A stretch of 64,000 bases of DNA, from contig JAQTXH010000001.1 of assembly GCA_028688905.1 (NCBI GenBank), forward strand, positions 730,156-794,155, read 5' to 3'. The stretch is from Acidiphilium sp. Its GTDB lineage: Bacteria; Pseudomonadota; Alphaproteobacteria; Acetobacterales; Acetobacteraceae. Positions 1 through 9,708 of this stretch are shown here, in pieces. Numbering within the stretch: position 1 is the stretch's first letter; each line of letters starts with the position of its first letter. The notes below the pieces were generated by a model. That model did not search any database. It was not told the DNA's origin and saw only the letters and a list, made by a program, of their open reading frames with translations. The position numbers and the translations under genes were made by a program.

Positions 1-1785
1 TTTGGCCCTCTGGGAACAAGTCTCGGCAGCTCGCTGCTTTTAAGCGTATCCGGGGGTACCGGCGGCTATGTTGGGGCGCTCTTGATTCTGTTTGGCGCGG
101 CCGGCTTAGTCTCACGGCGTGATCGACCCATCGCGATGTTGCTCGCGGTCTGGCTTGTGCTCAGCATCGGTAAATCCTTCGGGTTCTCACCCATCCTTTT
201 TTTGGTCAATGCCGTGCCATTAATGAAGGAGGTCATGTTCTGGCGCTATTCCTCGCAATCCTGGGAACTTGCTTTGATTATCCCAGCTTGCTTTGCCCTT
301 GAAGATGCCCGAACCGACACCGTGAAGCGCGTCGGCCCTATTATCGCGACGCTCGCGATTGTTGGCCTTTCCATCTGGCTCGCTTGGCCTTGGGCAAAAA
401 TCTGGCACTGGAATGCCGCCAATCGAGCGGTCATGGTGCTATGGCTTTTCCGCGCGGTTAGCTTTGAGTGTGGTGCATTGCTGCTCCTTATGGTGGTCTG
501 GTTGACCACCCACAGTGAAACGCGCCGATGGGTTTCCGGTGTTATTCTAGTGCTTAACACGGGGGTTCTATTCATGGTACCGCAATTGTCGGGGCATCGG
601 CCCGGTCACGTTGACTGGGATGGCATTAAATATTTACAATCTCACCTCAAATTACGCCGATTCTATACGCTGGGGCCAATCGATCCCAACTACAGTGCGT
701 ATTTCAACATCCCCAATCTTAACCATAATTACCTTCCTACCGCACTCAATTGGACAAATTTTATCCACCATCATCTTTTTACCCAAGTCGAAGCGCACGG
801 GGGCAATATTTTCTATGCGCCGTTCCCGCCAATGTCAATCACTGCCGCCGCCAACGATATATCGCGATTTCGTAATGAATATCAGTATTTAGGCGTGCGT
901 TATATTGTAACCAGTCCTGGTGTGCTGGTTACCCCTTCCATCACCTATCCCGCTACAGTCGGAAGCGCCAACGGCCTCGCACTCTACCCCGGCCAGTCGA
1001 TAACTTTTCGTAGTATCGTGCCGCCTAGTTTCGCGGAAATGCCGCCGATCAATCAAATCGGCATCAACCAAGGTAATTACGACAATGAGGCCACTGGTAT
1101 CATGTCGATCAAGGTATGCGCCAGCAGCCAATGCACCACTGGCGCAGGCAACTTGCGACAATCGCATGATAACACGCCATTTACCGTAACGCTTGCAACC
1201 CCCATCATTCTTCACGCGGGCGAACATTTTACAGTCACTGTCACCCATCGAACCGGCACCAGTCCCGATGCGATCTGGCTGTATCCAGATGCCGCCACTG
1301 CACAACTAACTAACGGCACCGGCCATATCATTCCGGGACGCACCGTTGAAATCGTTTTCAGTGTAACCCCAAAGCACGGGCGTTTCACCCAGGTGTATTC
1401 TGATCAGCTGATGACAATCTGGCGCTTGAAAGGTGCCGATCCATTTTATTCGACCATCGGCGGTTCCTGCATGATACAAAAACCACGAATGAACACAGTC
1501 ACCGTAATCTGCCCTACGGCGGCCCGGCTGGTCCGCCGTGAACTGTTCATGGCCGGGTGGCGCGCGACCGATAATGGCGAGCCGGTTGCGATCAGTCTGC
1601 ACCACGCCATTGTCCAGAGCATCCCCCTGCATCCGGGCCGCAACCACATACAATTCCGGTTCGCACCGCCCTATGCCGGGCTTGCGTGGGTGTTGTTTTG
1701 GCTGGGCGTCCTGATCATGATGTGGCAAGGCATCGGGCCATGGATCACCGCGAAAGCACGTCAGCCCACATGCCGGCACATATGA
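1..1785 (+). CDS. YfhO-like / GT-C-type polytopic membrane protein, 5' end outside window
   Basis: The reading frame is open from base 1, so the N-terminus lies outside the window; 594 residues are visible. The visible N-terminal third is strongly hydrophobic, with about five membrane segments, and contains a stretch around SPILFLVNAVPLMKEVMFWR that resembles the loop seen in YfhO-type membrane proteins. This is followed by a roughly 330-residue soluble, beta-rich part and a single C-terminal membrane segment before a short basic tail. YfhO-like proteins are thought to transfer sugars from lipid carriers to surface polymers; that function is inferred from family resemblance and from the polyprenyl-phosphate glycosyltransferase that starts on its stop codon. 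The base composition is visibly more AT-rich than in the neighbours, which may indicate transfer. Confidence 0.6.
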   Translation, partial: FGPLGTSLGSSLLLSVSGGTGGYVGALLILFGAAGLVSRRDRPIAMLLAVWLVLSIGKSFGFSPILFLVNAVPLMKEVMFWRYSSQSWELALIIPACFALEDARTDTVKRVGPIIATLAIVGLSIWLAWPWAKIWHWNAANRAVMVLWLFRAVSFECGALLLLMVVWLTTHSETRRWVSGVILVLNTGVLFMVPQLSGHRPGHVDWDGIKYLQSHLKLRRFYTLGPIDPNYSAYFNIPNLNHNYLPTALNWTNFIHHHLFTQVEAHGGNIFYAPFPPMSITAAANDISRFRNEYQYLGVRYIVTSPGVLVTPSITYPATVGSANGLALYPGQSITFRSIVPPSFAEMPPINQIGINQGNYDNEATGIMSIKVCASSQCTTGAGNLRQSHDNTPFTVTLATPIILHAGEHFTVTVTHRTGTSPDAIWLYPDAATAQLTNGTGHIIPGRTVEIVFSVTPKHGRFTQVYSDQLMTIWRLKGADPFYSTIGGSCMIQKPRMNTVTVICPTAARLVRRELFMAGWRATDNGEPVAISLHHAIVQSIPLHPGRNHIQFRFAPPYAGLAWVLFWLGVLIMMWQGIGPWITAKARQPTCRHI

Positions 1786-2753
1786 TCGCCTTGCCCGCGC
1801 TCATCTCAATCCCAGCACTCATCTCAATCATTGTGCCGTTCCATAACGAAGCCGACAATATTCCGCTCCTGCACGCCCGGCTCTGCGCCGTGCTCGACGC
1901 CGGACCTGATCCCTGGGAACTCGTCTGCGTCAACGATGGCAGCCGCGATGACACTTTAGCTCGCCTGGTTGCCCTGTCCGCGCGCGACCCCCGCGTGCGG
2001 GTGATCGATCTGTCGCGTAACTTCGGCAAGGAAGCCGCCCTGACCGCCGGACTCGACTATGCCCGGGGCGATGCCGTTATTCCTCTCGATGCGGATTTGC
2101 AGGACCCGCCCGAGGTCATCCCGGCGCTGATCGCCAAATGGCGGGAAGGCTTCGAGGTGGTTACCGCCGTCCGCGCTTCGCGCGAAGGTGACGGCCCGAT
2201 CAAGCGCGCCACCGCCCATACGTTCTACCGGGTAATCAACCGGATGAGCCAGGTCGATATTCCCGCCGATACCGGCGATTTCCGCCTGATCTCGCGCCCG
2301 GTGCTCGACGCCCTGAAACGCTTGCCGGAGCGGCGGCGGTTCATGAAGGGCCTGTTCGCCTGGGTCGGGTTCCGCACCGCGACCATTACCTACGACCGCG
2401 CCCCCCGCCACGCCGGCACCACCACCTGGAACTATTGGAAACTCTGGAATTTCGCGATCGAGGGCATCACCTCGTTTTCCAGTGCGCCGCTGCGCCTTGC
2501 GTCCTACCTCGGCATCGGCGTCTCAATTTTCGCGTTTTGTTATGCGATTATCACAATTTTCAACAAACTTGTCTATGGCAACCCGGTAAAAGGCTACCCC
2601 TCGCTACTGGTCGCGGTGCTGTTTCTCGGTGGGGTGCAATTGCTCGCCCTCGGCGTGCTCGGTGAATACCTTGGCCGGCTCTATGAGGAAAGCAAACAAC
2701 GCCCGATCTATCTGGTCCGCGCGGTGTGGGAGGTATCAGACAATAACAAATAA
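1782..2753 (+). CDS. GtrB/DPM1-type glycosyltransferase family 2, membrane-anchored
   Basis: A protein of 323 residues with an N-terminal GT2 (GT-A) domain: the nucleotide-sugar binding strand ISIIVPFHNEADNIP, the LVCVNDGSRDDT motif and the metal-binding PLDADLQDPPE motif. Two C-terminal membrane helices (about residues 240-262 and 275-297) match the GtrB/ArnC/DPM1 subgroup, which loads a sugar onto polyprenyl phosphate at the cytoplasmic membrane. The ATG at 1782 overlaps the TGA of the preceding gene in an ATGA arrangement, implying translational coupling; an in-frame ATG at 1770 is the alternative start. The upstream membrane protein and the GT87-like protein at 4511-5746 are plausible users of the lipid-linked sugar. 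The sugar is unknown. Confidence 0.85.
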   Translation: MIALPALISIPALISIIVPFHNEADNIPLLHARLCAVLDAGPDPWELVCVNDGSRDDTLARLVALSARDPRVRVIDLSRNFGKEAALTAGLDYARGDAVIPLDADLQDPPEVIPALIAKWREGFEVVTAVRASREGDGPIKRATAHTFYRVINRMSQVDIPADTGDFRLISRPVLDALKRLPERRRFMKGLFAWVGFRTATITYDRAPRHAGTTTWNYWKLWNFAIEGITSFSSAPLRLASYLGIGVSIFAFCYAIITIFNKLVYGNPVKGYPSLLVAVLFLGGVQLLALGVLGEYLGRLYEESKQRPIYLVRAVWEVSDNNK

Positions 2754-2774
2754 TTATTTATAATAAATATCGCT

Positions 2775-2790
2775 TGTTTCACGCGAAACA
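2775..2790. promoter_or_regulatory. parS-like palindrome, one mismatch to the ParB-binding consensus
   Basis: The 16 bases TGTTTCACGCGAAACA differ at one position (C for T at 2784) from the widely conserved ParB site TGTTTCACGTGAAACA. It lies between two convergent genes in an AT-rich gap. It can also fold as a 7-bp hairpin, but no T-run follows on either strand, so a terminator is a weaker explanation. ParB binding is inferred. Confidence 0.55.
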
Positions 2791-2807
2791 AATAAACCAG
2801 ATCGGCC

Positions 2808-3248
2808 CTATTTCCCGCTGGCGAATCGCTGAATCCGCTCGGCCATCGCCGCTACGCCATTGCCCCGGTTGCCGGATAACGCGCCGATCAACCCCCAATC
2901 CTTCAAAAAAGTGGCGGGCGTTGCACGGATTTCCGCCATGGTGCGGCCTGAATAAACGTGCAGCAGCAACGCCACCAATCCGCCGACGATCGCGGCATCC
3001 GAGGCCCCGGCGAAATAGAGCTTTTCGCCTTCGCGTTTCGGTTCCAGCCACACCCGGCTCTGGCAGCCCGGCACCAGCCGTTCATCGGTTTTCAGGGCAT
3101 CAGGATAAGCGGGCAGCGATTGGCCCAGTTCGATGATGAACTGATACCGGTCCATCCAGTCATCGAACAAGAACAATTCATCGTGCAACTGCGCAATCGC
3201 CTCGGCGGCACTGGGCTGATCGGGCAGGACAAACGGCGCGTCACTCAT
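2808..3248 (-). CDS. sufE: SufE family Fe-S cluster assembly protein
   Basis: A protein of 146 residues, the usual SufE length. SufE accepts sulfane sulfur from the cysteine desulfurase SufS on a conserved cysteine and passes it on for Fe-S cluster assembly in the cytosol. The active-site cysteine lies in the motif VPGCQSRVW (about residue 62), preceded by a helical segment with YQFIIELG that matches the family. The start codon ATG overlaps the TGA of tyrS by four bases, so the gene is translationally coupled to tyrS. No other suf genes are in the window. The gene converges on the glycosyltransferase at 1782-2753. Confidence 0.9.
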   Translation of the reverse strand: MSDAPFVLPDQPSAAEAIAQLHDELFLFDDWMDRYQFIIELGQSLPAYPDALKTDERLVPGCQSRVWLEPKREGEKLYFAGASDAAIVGGLVALLLHVYSGRTMAEIRATPATFLKDWGLIGALSGNRGNGVAAMAERIQRFASGK

Positions 3249-4495
3249 CCGGCCCGCACCAGCCGATGTTGTTTGCGCCCGGCCGACAGCTTCGCAACAC
3301 CGTCGATCAGGTCGGCGAGCGTCACGGTCTGTGCTTCATCGGTGATCAGCGCATCGTTCAAGCGCGCGCCGCCGCCACGGATCAATCGCCGCGCCTCGCC
3401 ATTGCTCGCGGCCAGCCCGGCGCGGACCAGCAACGCGATCGCCGGAACCCCGGCACCCAGTTCGGACAATGGCACGTCGATCCCCGGTAAAGTATCGGCG
3501 GTTTGGCCAGCTTCAAACGTCTGGCGCGCGGTTTCGGCTGCGGCTTGCGCGGCGTTATGCCCATGGCACAGCGTGGTCGCTTCGGTAGCGAGGATTTTTT
3601 TTGCCTCGTTGATTTCCGCACCGCCCAGGGCTTCAAGTCGCGTGATCTCGGCCAGCGGCAAATCGGTGAACAGGCGCAGGAAGCGCCCGACATCGGCGTC
3701 CTCGGTATTGCGCCAGAATTGCCAGTAATCGAACGGCGAGCGTTTTTCTGCCGAAAGCCAGACTGCGCCGGCGGCGGTTTTACCCATTTTGACGCCGGAA
3801 GCGGTGGCGATCAGCGGCGTGGTCAGGCCGAAGACCTGCGTGCCATCGGTCCGGCGCACCAGTTCCATGCCTTGGACGATGTTGCCCCACTGGTCCGAGC
3901 CGCCCATTTGCAGGGTCACGCCATAGCGCCGGTTCAACTCCCGGAAATCATAACCTTGCAGGATCGCGTAATTGAATTCAAGGAAGCTGAACGCGCTCTC
4001 GCGATCGAGCCGGGATTTGACACTATCCATCGTCATCATGCGGTTGATCGAAAAATGCGGCCCGACATCACGCAGCACGTCGATATAGCCAAGTTTTTCC
4101 AGCCAATCGGCGTTGTTCAGTTGCAGTGCGTCGCCCGCGCCGGTTCCGAAGCTGATGAACGCGGCCAGATTGGCGCGAATGCCCGCCATGTTGCGCGCGA
4201 TATCGTCGTCGGTCAGCATCTGACGCGCGGCGTCGCGGCCGGAAGGGTCGCCAATTCTTGAGGTGCCGCCACCCATCAGGGCGATCGGCTTATGGCCATA
4301 GCGTTGTAACAATCGCAGCAGCATGATCTGGACAAGGCTGCCGACATGCAATCCGTCCGCCGTGCAATCGAACCCAATGTACCCGGCAACCGGTGCCGCA
4401 CGCATTGCCGCAGCCAGCCCCTCGGGATCGGTACACTGGAAGATAAAGCCGCGCGCTTCGGCCTCGCGCAGGAAATCGCTGGTGTCGCTCATCAT
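3245..4495 (-). CDS. tyrS: Tyrosine--tRNA ligase
   Basis: A class I aminoacyl-tRNA synthetase of 416 residues that charges tRNA-Tyr. The HIGH-type signature appears as HVGS at residues 50-53, and the KMSKS-type loop as KMGKT at 236-240. The tyrosine-binding segment with YAILQGYDF and [10 protein letters not shown] is intact. A C-terminal S4-like RNA-binding domain ([14 protein letters not shown]) is present. Two adjacent ATG codons (4495, 4492) could serve as the start. The gene lies 15 bases downstream of the GT87-like gene and overlaps sufE, so the three probably form one transcript. Confidence 0.95.
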   Translation of the reverse strand: MMSDTSDFLREAEARGFIFQCTDPEGLAAAMRAAPVAGYIGFDCTADGLHVGSLVQIMLLRLLQRYGHKPIALMGGGTSRIGDPSGRDAARQMLTDDDIARNMAGIRANLAAFISFGTGAGDALQLNNADWLEKLGYIDVLRDVGPHFSINRMMTMDSVKSRLDRESAFSFLEFNYAILQGYDFRELNRRYGVTLQMGGSDQWGNIVQGMELVRRTDGTQVFGLTTPLIATASGVKMGKTAAGAVWLSAEKRSPFDYWQFWRNTEDADVGRFLRLFTDLPLAEITRLEALGGAEINEAKKILATEATTLCHGHNAAQAAAETARQTFEAGQTADTLPGIDVPLSELGAGVPAIALLVRAGLAASNGEARRLIRGGGARLNDALITDEAQTVTLADLIDGVAKLSAGRKQHRLVRAG

Positions 4496-4510
4496 GGCAA
4501 TCCGCCGGTT

Positions 4511-5746
4511 TCAGGTGGCGAGGGGGTAGCACGCGGGCGTGGTTGTGCCAATTCCGGCCAGCCGTTTCCAGGCCCGGATGGCACCGAGGATGAGAATGAG
4601 GGGGGTGAGTTCCATGTGCAGGCTGACCGAAATGATCGGGCACAAGGCAGGCCACATCCACATCAGCACGTCGGCAATTTCGAGCCGCCGCCGTTCCCAG
4701 GCGAGCCAAGCGACCATGATCGAAAAGCCGCACATATCGTCGGTGTAGCCATAGGGCGTGACCAGTAACGTGAGCGAAGCGGTCAGCGCAATCTGTGCCA
4801 CTTTGTCGGTTTCCGGGCGGTGCCACGCCGCCCAGCACCAGATGATCGCGCTGGCAGCGCACACGGTTTGCGCAAATCCTGCTATGCCTACTGAAGTGCC
4901 AAAGCTGCGGAACATCCAGAACACCGAAATGCCGCTATTTTCATAAGTTGTCGGAAACGGCGCAATGAGTATGTGATGCGCTTGCTTTAGGCCGTGGTTG
5001 ATATACGACGACCATATTGAAAAACCACACAATAAAGTTATACATATACTAAATATTGCGATGGTAATGACACCAATCGCGATTGCTTGATACTCACGGC
5101 GCGCCAGCAGAACAACCGGCCCCAGTAGCCCGGCCTGTGGTTTGATCACCAAGGCACCGAACAGAATGCCCGATTTTTTGCTGCCACGATCGATCGACAA
5201 CAGCCCGGCAATGAACATTGCGCCGGTCAGGATGCCGAATTGCCCGATCCGCACGCTATAGAACCCCGGGGCACTGACGAGACCAAAAGCGATCACGACC
5301 CAGGGTACTTTGGCACGGTGCAGCAATATAACGCCGGGAACGATAAGAATAACTGTCCACACCAGAAATCCAACGGCGTAATTGAAGGGTTCAATCAGGA
5401 GCGGCAGGAACAGGGCTGGCGGCGGATAGGGATATTGCAGATATGACAAGACGCCACGCTCCAGATGGATTGCTCGCCAATGCGAAAACCAGACCGGATC
5501 GTAGATTTTTGCGGCATTATGGGTCAGCATCAAATGGCTGACGGGCCAAAACACGATCAAATCGTTTCGGAGCGCCTTGATGGGTACGGAACCGGGAAAG
5601 ATGGTGGATGCCAAAGCGCTACTCAAAATTTGCACCATGCCGTGCGCGTAGATGAGCCAACACGGTGAGAGCAAAAACAGCACCAACCAGGGCAGCGCGA
5701 CTCGGGCCGGCACGTGCTGACGCAGGCGTTTACGCAGGGTCGTCAT
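4511..5746 (-). CDS. GT87/DUF2029-like polytopic mannosyltransferase-type protein
   Basis: A protein of 411 residues with around ten hydrophobic segments and short loops. The sequence between the first two membrane segments carries acidic and aromatic residues, and the later stretch YLQYPYPPPALFLPL is typical of the GT87 (DUF2029) GT-C family, whose members use polyprenyl-phosphate sugars on the outer face of the inner membrane. The enzymatic role is inferred from family resemblance only. Its middle section (about 4990-5060) is locally AT-rich relative to the surroundings. It is divergent from anmK and immediately upstream of tyrS. Confidence 0.65.
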   Translation of the reverse strand: MTTLRKRLRQHVPARVALPWLVLFLLSPCWLIYAHGMVQILSSALASTIFPGSVPIKALRNDLIVFWPVSHLMLTHNAAKIYDPVWFSHWRAIHLERGVLSYLQYPYPPPALFLPLLIEPFNYAVGFLVWTVILIVPGVILLHRAKVPWVVIAFGLVSAPGFYSVRIGQFGILTGAMFIAGLLSIDRGSKKSGILFGALVIKPQAGLLGPVVLLARREYQAIAIGVITIAIFSICITLLCGFSIWSSYINHGLKQAHHILIAPFPTTYENSGISVFWMFRSFGTSVGIAGFAQTVCAASAIIWCWAAWHRPETDKVAQIALTASLTLLVTPYGYTDDMCGFSIMVAWLAWERRRLEIADVLMWMWPALCPIISVSLHMELTPLILILGAIRAWKRLAGIGTTTPACYPLAT

Positions 5747-5755
5747 GCGCCCAGC

Positions 5756-5784
5756 TTGCCAAGAACATGACGGATAATGATAAC
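5756..5784 (+). promoter_or_regulatory. Candidate sigma70-type promoter for anmK
   Basis: The sequence TTGCCA (5756-5761), a 17-base spacer and GATAAC (5779-5784) match the -35 and -10 consensus at 5/6 and 4/6 positions. It lies in the divergent gap between the GT87-like gene and anmK. A transcript starting near 5791 would leave a leader of about 40 bases before the ATG at 5832, which supports that start over the GTG at 5796. Confidence 0.4.
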
Positions 5785-5831
5785 GCTTCGATGATGTGTC
5801 GTACGCTGCATCCCATGAAACATATCAAAAC

Positions 5832-6896
5832 ATGATTGCCATCGGGTTAATGAGCGGGACGTCGCTTGACGGGGTCGATGCGGCGGTGATCGAGACCGAT
5901 GGCGAACGCGTGTTCATGACCGGTAAAACCGCGACGCTGTTCTATGAGGATGCGCTGCGATGGCGGTTGCGGGCGGTGCTGGATGCGGCACCGGGGTTGG
6001 CGGTGGATGACCCGGAGGTTCTGGGACTGTCGCGCGTAATCGCGGATCGGCACGCCGAAGCTGTGGCGTTGCTGGGGAGTGCGGCGGACATTGTCGGGTT
6101 TCATGGACAGACGATTCTGCACGACCCGGCGCGCGCACGAACCTGGCAGATCGGTGATGCGGGATTGCTGGCGCATAAGACATTGCTGCCGGTGGCGTAT
6201 GATTTTCGGTCTGCCGATGTCGCGGCGGGTGGGCAGGGCGCGCCGCTGGCACCGTTGTTTCATGCGGCCATGGCGGCCGAATTGGAAAAGCCACTGCTGG
6301 TGGTGAATATCGGCGGCGTTGCGAACATTACGTATCTGGGGGCGGACGACGCGATTCTCGCGTGCGATACCGGGCCAGGCAATGGACCGCTTGACGATTG
6401 GATGACCGCGCACACCGGGGCGGCTTACGATGCGGATGGGGCTTTGGCGCGGTCAGGGCTGGCCGATGCGGGACGGCTGGAGATGTTGCTGGAAGATGAT
6501 TATTTTGCGCTTCCCGCGCCGAAGTCATTGGACCGGCTGCATTTCTCGGCCCGGATTGCCACGGCGACGGCAGGATTGCCGGCGGCGGACGGCGCTGCAA
6601 CCTTGGCCGCCTTCACCGCCGCCGCCATTGCGGCTGCCCCACTGCCGCAAGCGCCGAAGCGAGTGCTGGTGGCGGGTGGCGGGCGGCATAATCAGGCCAT
6701 TATGGCTTGTCTCCGTGCGCGGTTTGCGGTGCCGGTCGAGCCGGTCGAGGCGGTAGGGTGGGATGGCGATGCGCTGGAGGCGCAGTGTTTCGGGTTTCTG
6801 GCGGTGCGGGTGTTGCGCGGTTTGCCGCTGTCGCTGCCGGGTACGACGGGGGTTGGGCACCCGATGGTGGGGGGGCGGATTTTGTGGCCGGGGTAA
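5832..6896 (+). CDS. anmK: Anhydro-N-acetylmuramic acid kinase
   Basis: A 354-residue enzyme that phosphorylates and opens 1,6-anhydro-N-acetylmuramic acid to give MurNAc-6-phosphate during recycling of cell-wall fragments. It begins with the ATP-binding motif IGLMSGTSLDGVDAA typical of the family, and contains GGVANITYL, DTGPGNGPLDDWM and the C-terminal GWDGDALEAQCFGFLA segment. The ATG at 5832 was chosen because the family usually starts two to five residues before GLMSGTSLDG; a GTG at 5796 would add 12 residues. It is monocistronic here, convergent with topA. Confidence 0.93.
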   Translation: MIAIGLMSGTSLDGVDAAVIETDGERVFMTGKTATLFYEDALRWRLRAVLDAAPGLAVDDPEVLGLSRVIADRHAEAVALLGSAADIVGFHGQTILHDPARARTWQIGDAGLLAHKTLLPVAYDFRSADVAAGGQGAPLAPLFHAAMAAELEKPLLVVNIGGVANITYLGADDAILACDTGPGNGPLDDWMTAHTGAAYDADGALARSGLADAGRLEMLLEDDYFALPAPKSLDRLHFSARIATATAGLPAADGAATLAAFTAAAIAAAPLPQAPKRVLVAGGGRHNQAIMACLRARFAVPVEPVEAVGWDGDALEAQCFGFLAVRVLRGLPLSLPGTTGVGHPMVGGRILWPG

Positions 6897-7029
6897 CTTC
6901 CCGGATTAATTTTGATATAGCAATAAATTAGTCATGCGGGTGCGCTGAAAAATCATATTAACGGCCACAAGAATGACCATTGATATTACCAGAGTTTTTT
7001 GTTTCTTATTTGCAACATAACGGGGTGGG

Positions 7030-9690
7030 TTAGCGTTTGGTGGCCTTTGCTGCGGCGGGCTTTGCTTTCGGCTTTGCTGTCGGCTTGGGTTTCGTTGTTG
7101 CCTTAGGTTTCGCCGCTGCCTTGCGCGCGGTTGTGGGTTTCGCCTCGGAAACGGGTTTTTTGGTCGTCGATTTCCCACCTTTTTTGCCTTTTGGGGCGAG
7201 AGTTTTGCCTTTTTCGGTGAGCAAGGTAACGGCTTCGTCGAGGGTTATGCTATCGATTTCGGTGCCGCGGGGCAGGTTGGCGATGGTTTTGTTGTGTTGG
7301 GCGTAGAGGCCGAAGCGGCCTTTGCGGACCATGACGGGTTGGTTGTCTTTGGGGTGGGGACCGAGTTCTCGGATGCCCTCCTGCTTTTTCGCCAGCACCA
7401 TCACGGCCCGGTTCAAGCCAACCGCGAGCACATCGTCATCGCGATCAAGCGAGGCGAAGATCGGTCCCATTTTCACGTATGGCCCGAACCGGCCGATCCC
7501 GGCCTGAATCTCGGCCTTGGTTTCGGGATGAACACCGACCACGCGCGGCAGCGACAGCAACCCCAATGCCTGTTCCAGGCTGAGATCGTCGCCGGTCATG
7601 CCCTTCGGCAACGCCGACCTGCGCGGTTTGGCTTTCTTATCCTCGGGATCGGGTTCACCCAACTGGATATAGAGCCCGTAGGGTCCGCGCCGCAGCGTTA
7701 CAGGAATACCGTCGGCGTTCTCGCCCAGTACTTTCATGCCGTCGCGCAGGGTATCGGCTTCGTCTTCGGAGCCATCGATCGCGAGTTTGCGGGTGTATTG
7801 GCACGCGGGATAATTCGAGCAGCCGATGAACGAGCCGTAGCGGCCGAGTTTCAGCCCCAGGCGGCCGGTGCCGCAGGCTTGGCAGACCCGTGGATCGGTG
7901 CCGTCCTCGCGCGATGGGAAGAAATGCGGGCCGAGTTCCACATCGAGGGCCTCAATCACGTCGGAGATTTTGAGGTCTTTGGTCTGGTCGATCGCGTTGG
8001 AGAAATCGGCCCAGAAATCGCGCATCACGCGCCGCCAGTCGAGCTTACCGTCGGAAACCTCGTCGAGTTTTTCTTCCAATGCGGCGGTGAAGCCGGTTTC
8101 GACATAGCGGCCGAAAAAACTGACAAGGAAGGCAGTCACCAACCGGCCGCGATCTTCGGGAATGAATCGCCGCGCGTCCATCCGGACGTAATTGCGCTCG
8201 CGCAGCACGGTCAGGATCGAGGCGTAGGTGGAGGGCCGGCCGATGCCGAGTTCCTCCATTTTTTTGACCAGGGTGGCTTCGGAGTAGCGCGGCGGCGGCT
8301 GGGTGAAATGCTGGTCGGCGGTGACTTTGCCCCGGTTGAGCGGGTCGGATTTGGCCATCGGCGGTAGCAGGCGGGAGTCCTCGTCCTCGGCGGTGTCGTC
8401 GAGGTCTTCGCGGTATAATTTCAAAAACCCGTCGAACGCGAGGATCGAACCGGTGGCGCGCAGGGTGGTGCCGGCACCATCGGCGATGTCGATGCTGGTC
8501 TGGTCAAGCTCTGCCGATTGCATCTGCGAGGCGACGGCGCGTTTGTAGATCAGTTCGTACAGGCGGGATTGTTCGTTGTTCAGGTGCCGCGCGGCGCGCT
8601 CCGGGGTGAGGGCAAAATCGGTAGGGCGGATGGCTTCGTGGGCTTCCTGGGCGTTTTTGGCTTTGGTCTGATACTCGCGCGGGGCGGCCGGCAGGTAATC
8701 TGGCCCGAATGCCGTACCGATCTGGCCGCGCACCGCAGTGATCGCCTCGCGCGCCATCTGCACGCCATCGGTTCGCATGTAGGTGATCAACCCGACGGTT
8801 TCGCCGCCGATTTCAACGCCCTCATAGAGTTGCTGCGCCGTGCGCATGATCTGTTGCGCGGTCATGCTCAGCTTGCGCGAGGCGTCCTGCTGGAGAGTTG
8901 ATGTGGTGAAGGGCGGCGGCGGATTGCGCCGCGTGCGCTTTTTTTCGACCGAGACCACCGAGAATTGGCCGCGCTCGACGGTGGCTTTGGCGCGTTCGGC
9001 GGCTTCGGCATTGGGCAGGTCGAACTGGTCGAGTTTTTTGCCGTCGAGATGGGTCAGTTTGGCGTGGAACGGTGCGCCGGAGGGCGTGGTGAAGGTGGCG
9101 TCGATCGTCCAGTACTCGCGGTTGCGGAACACTTCGATTTCGGCTTCGCGCTCGCAGATCAGGCGCAGTGCGACCGATTGGACGCGGCCGGCGGATTTGC
9201 TGCCGGGGAGTTTGCGCCACAGTACGGGCGAGAGGGTGAAGCCGACCAGATAGTCCAGCGCGCGGCGGGCCAGGTAGGCTTCGATCAGCGGGGTGTCGAG
9301 TTCGCGGGGGGCTTTCAGCGCCGCCTGGATCGCGGATTTGGTGATCTCGTTGAAGGTGATCCGCCGGACGATTTTGCCCTTGAGCACATTGCGGGCTTCG
9401 AGCATGGCGCGGACGTGCCAGGAGATGGCTTCGCCCTCGCGATCCGGATCGGTCGCCAGATATAAGGTATCGGCACCGTTGAGCGCCTTGGCGATGGCGG
9501 CGACCTGCTTGTCACCCCGCGCGTCTTCTTCCCAGGACATCGCGAAATCTTCGTCGGGGCGCACCGAGCCATCGCGCGCGGGGAGATCGCGGACGTGGCC
9601 GAATGAGGCGAGTACGGTGAAGCCGTCACCGAGGTATTTGTTGATCGTCTTGGCTTTGGCCGGCGATTCGACAACAACGATTGCGTTCAT
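7030..9690 (-). CDS. topA: DNA topoisomerase I
   Basis: An 886-residue type IA topoisomerase that relaxes negative supercoils. The N-terminal TOPRIM domain has Glu8 in VVESPAKAK and the acidic DPDREGE motif at 81-87. The active-site tyrosine is Y304 in LITYMRTDG. After the core comes one four-cysteine zinc ribbon (VCQACGTGRLG and IGCSNYPAC, about residues 595-625), then repeated C-terminal DNA-binding modules. The last 55 residues are a Lys/Ala/Pro/Thr-rich basic tail, common in alphaproteobacterial TopA. It is the last gene of the pyrB-pyrC'-plsY-dprA-topA chain, 18 bases behind dprA. Confidence 0.96.
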   Translation of the reverse strand: MNAIVVVESPAKAKTINKYLGDGFTVLASFGHVRDLPARDGSVRPDEDFAMSWEEDARGDKQVAAIAKALNGADTLYLATDPDREGEAISWHVRAMLEARNVLKGKIVRRITFNEITKSAIQAALKAPRELDTPLIEAYLARRALDYLVGFTLSPVLWRKLPGSKSAGRVQSVALRLICEREAEIEVFRNREYWTIDATFTTPSGAPFHAKLTHLDGKKLDQFDLPNAEAAERAKATVERGQFSVVSVEKKRTRRNPPPPFTTSTLQQDASRKLSMTAQQIMRTAQQLYEGVEIGGETVGLITYMRTDGVQMAREAITAVRGQIGTAFGPDYLPAAPREYQTKAKNAQEAHEAIRPTDFALTPERAARHLNNEQSRLYELIYKRAVASQMQSAELDQTSIDIADGAGTTLRATGSILAFDGFLKLYREDLDDTAEDEDSRLLPPMAKSDPLNRGKVTADQHFTQPPPRYSEATLVKKMEELGIGRPSTYASILTVLRERNYVRMDARRFIPEDRGRLVTAFLVSFFGRYVETGFTAALEEKLDEVSDGKLDWRRVMRDFWADFSNAIDQTKDLKISDVIEALDVELGPHFFPSREDGTDPRVCQACGTGRLGLKLGRYGSFIGCSNYPACQYTRKLAIDGSEDEADTLRDGMKVLGENADGIPVTLRRGPYGLYIQLGEPDPEDKKAKPRRSALPKGMTGDDLSLEQALGLLSLPRVVGVHPETKAEIQAGIGRFGPYVKMGPIFASLDRDDDVLAVGLNRAVMVLAKKQEGIRELGPHPKDNQPVMVRKGRFGLYAQHNKTIANLPRGTEIDSITLDEAVTLLTEKGKTLAPKGKKGGKSTTKKPVSEAKPTTARKAAAKPKATTKPKPTAKPKAKPAAAKATKR

Positions 9691-9708
9691 CAGGTCGCGC
9701 GTTCCAGT

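Noticed and set aside
2760-2800. Bidirectional terminator between the GT2 gene and sufE
   Set aside because: The hairpin lacks a T-run on either side, and the match to the ParB site explains the palindrome better.
3503-4261. Plus-strand open frame over tyrS
   Set aside because: Antisense shadow of a well-supported tyrosyl-tRNA synthetase.
7294-8367. Plus-strand open frame of 357 codons over topA
   Set aside because: Antisense to clear TopA coding sequence; composition is typical of shadow frames.
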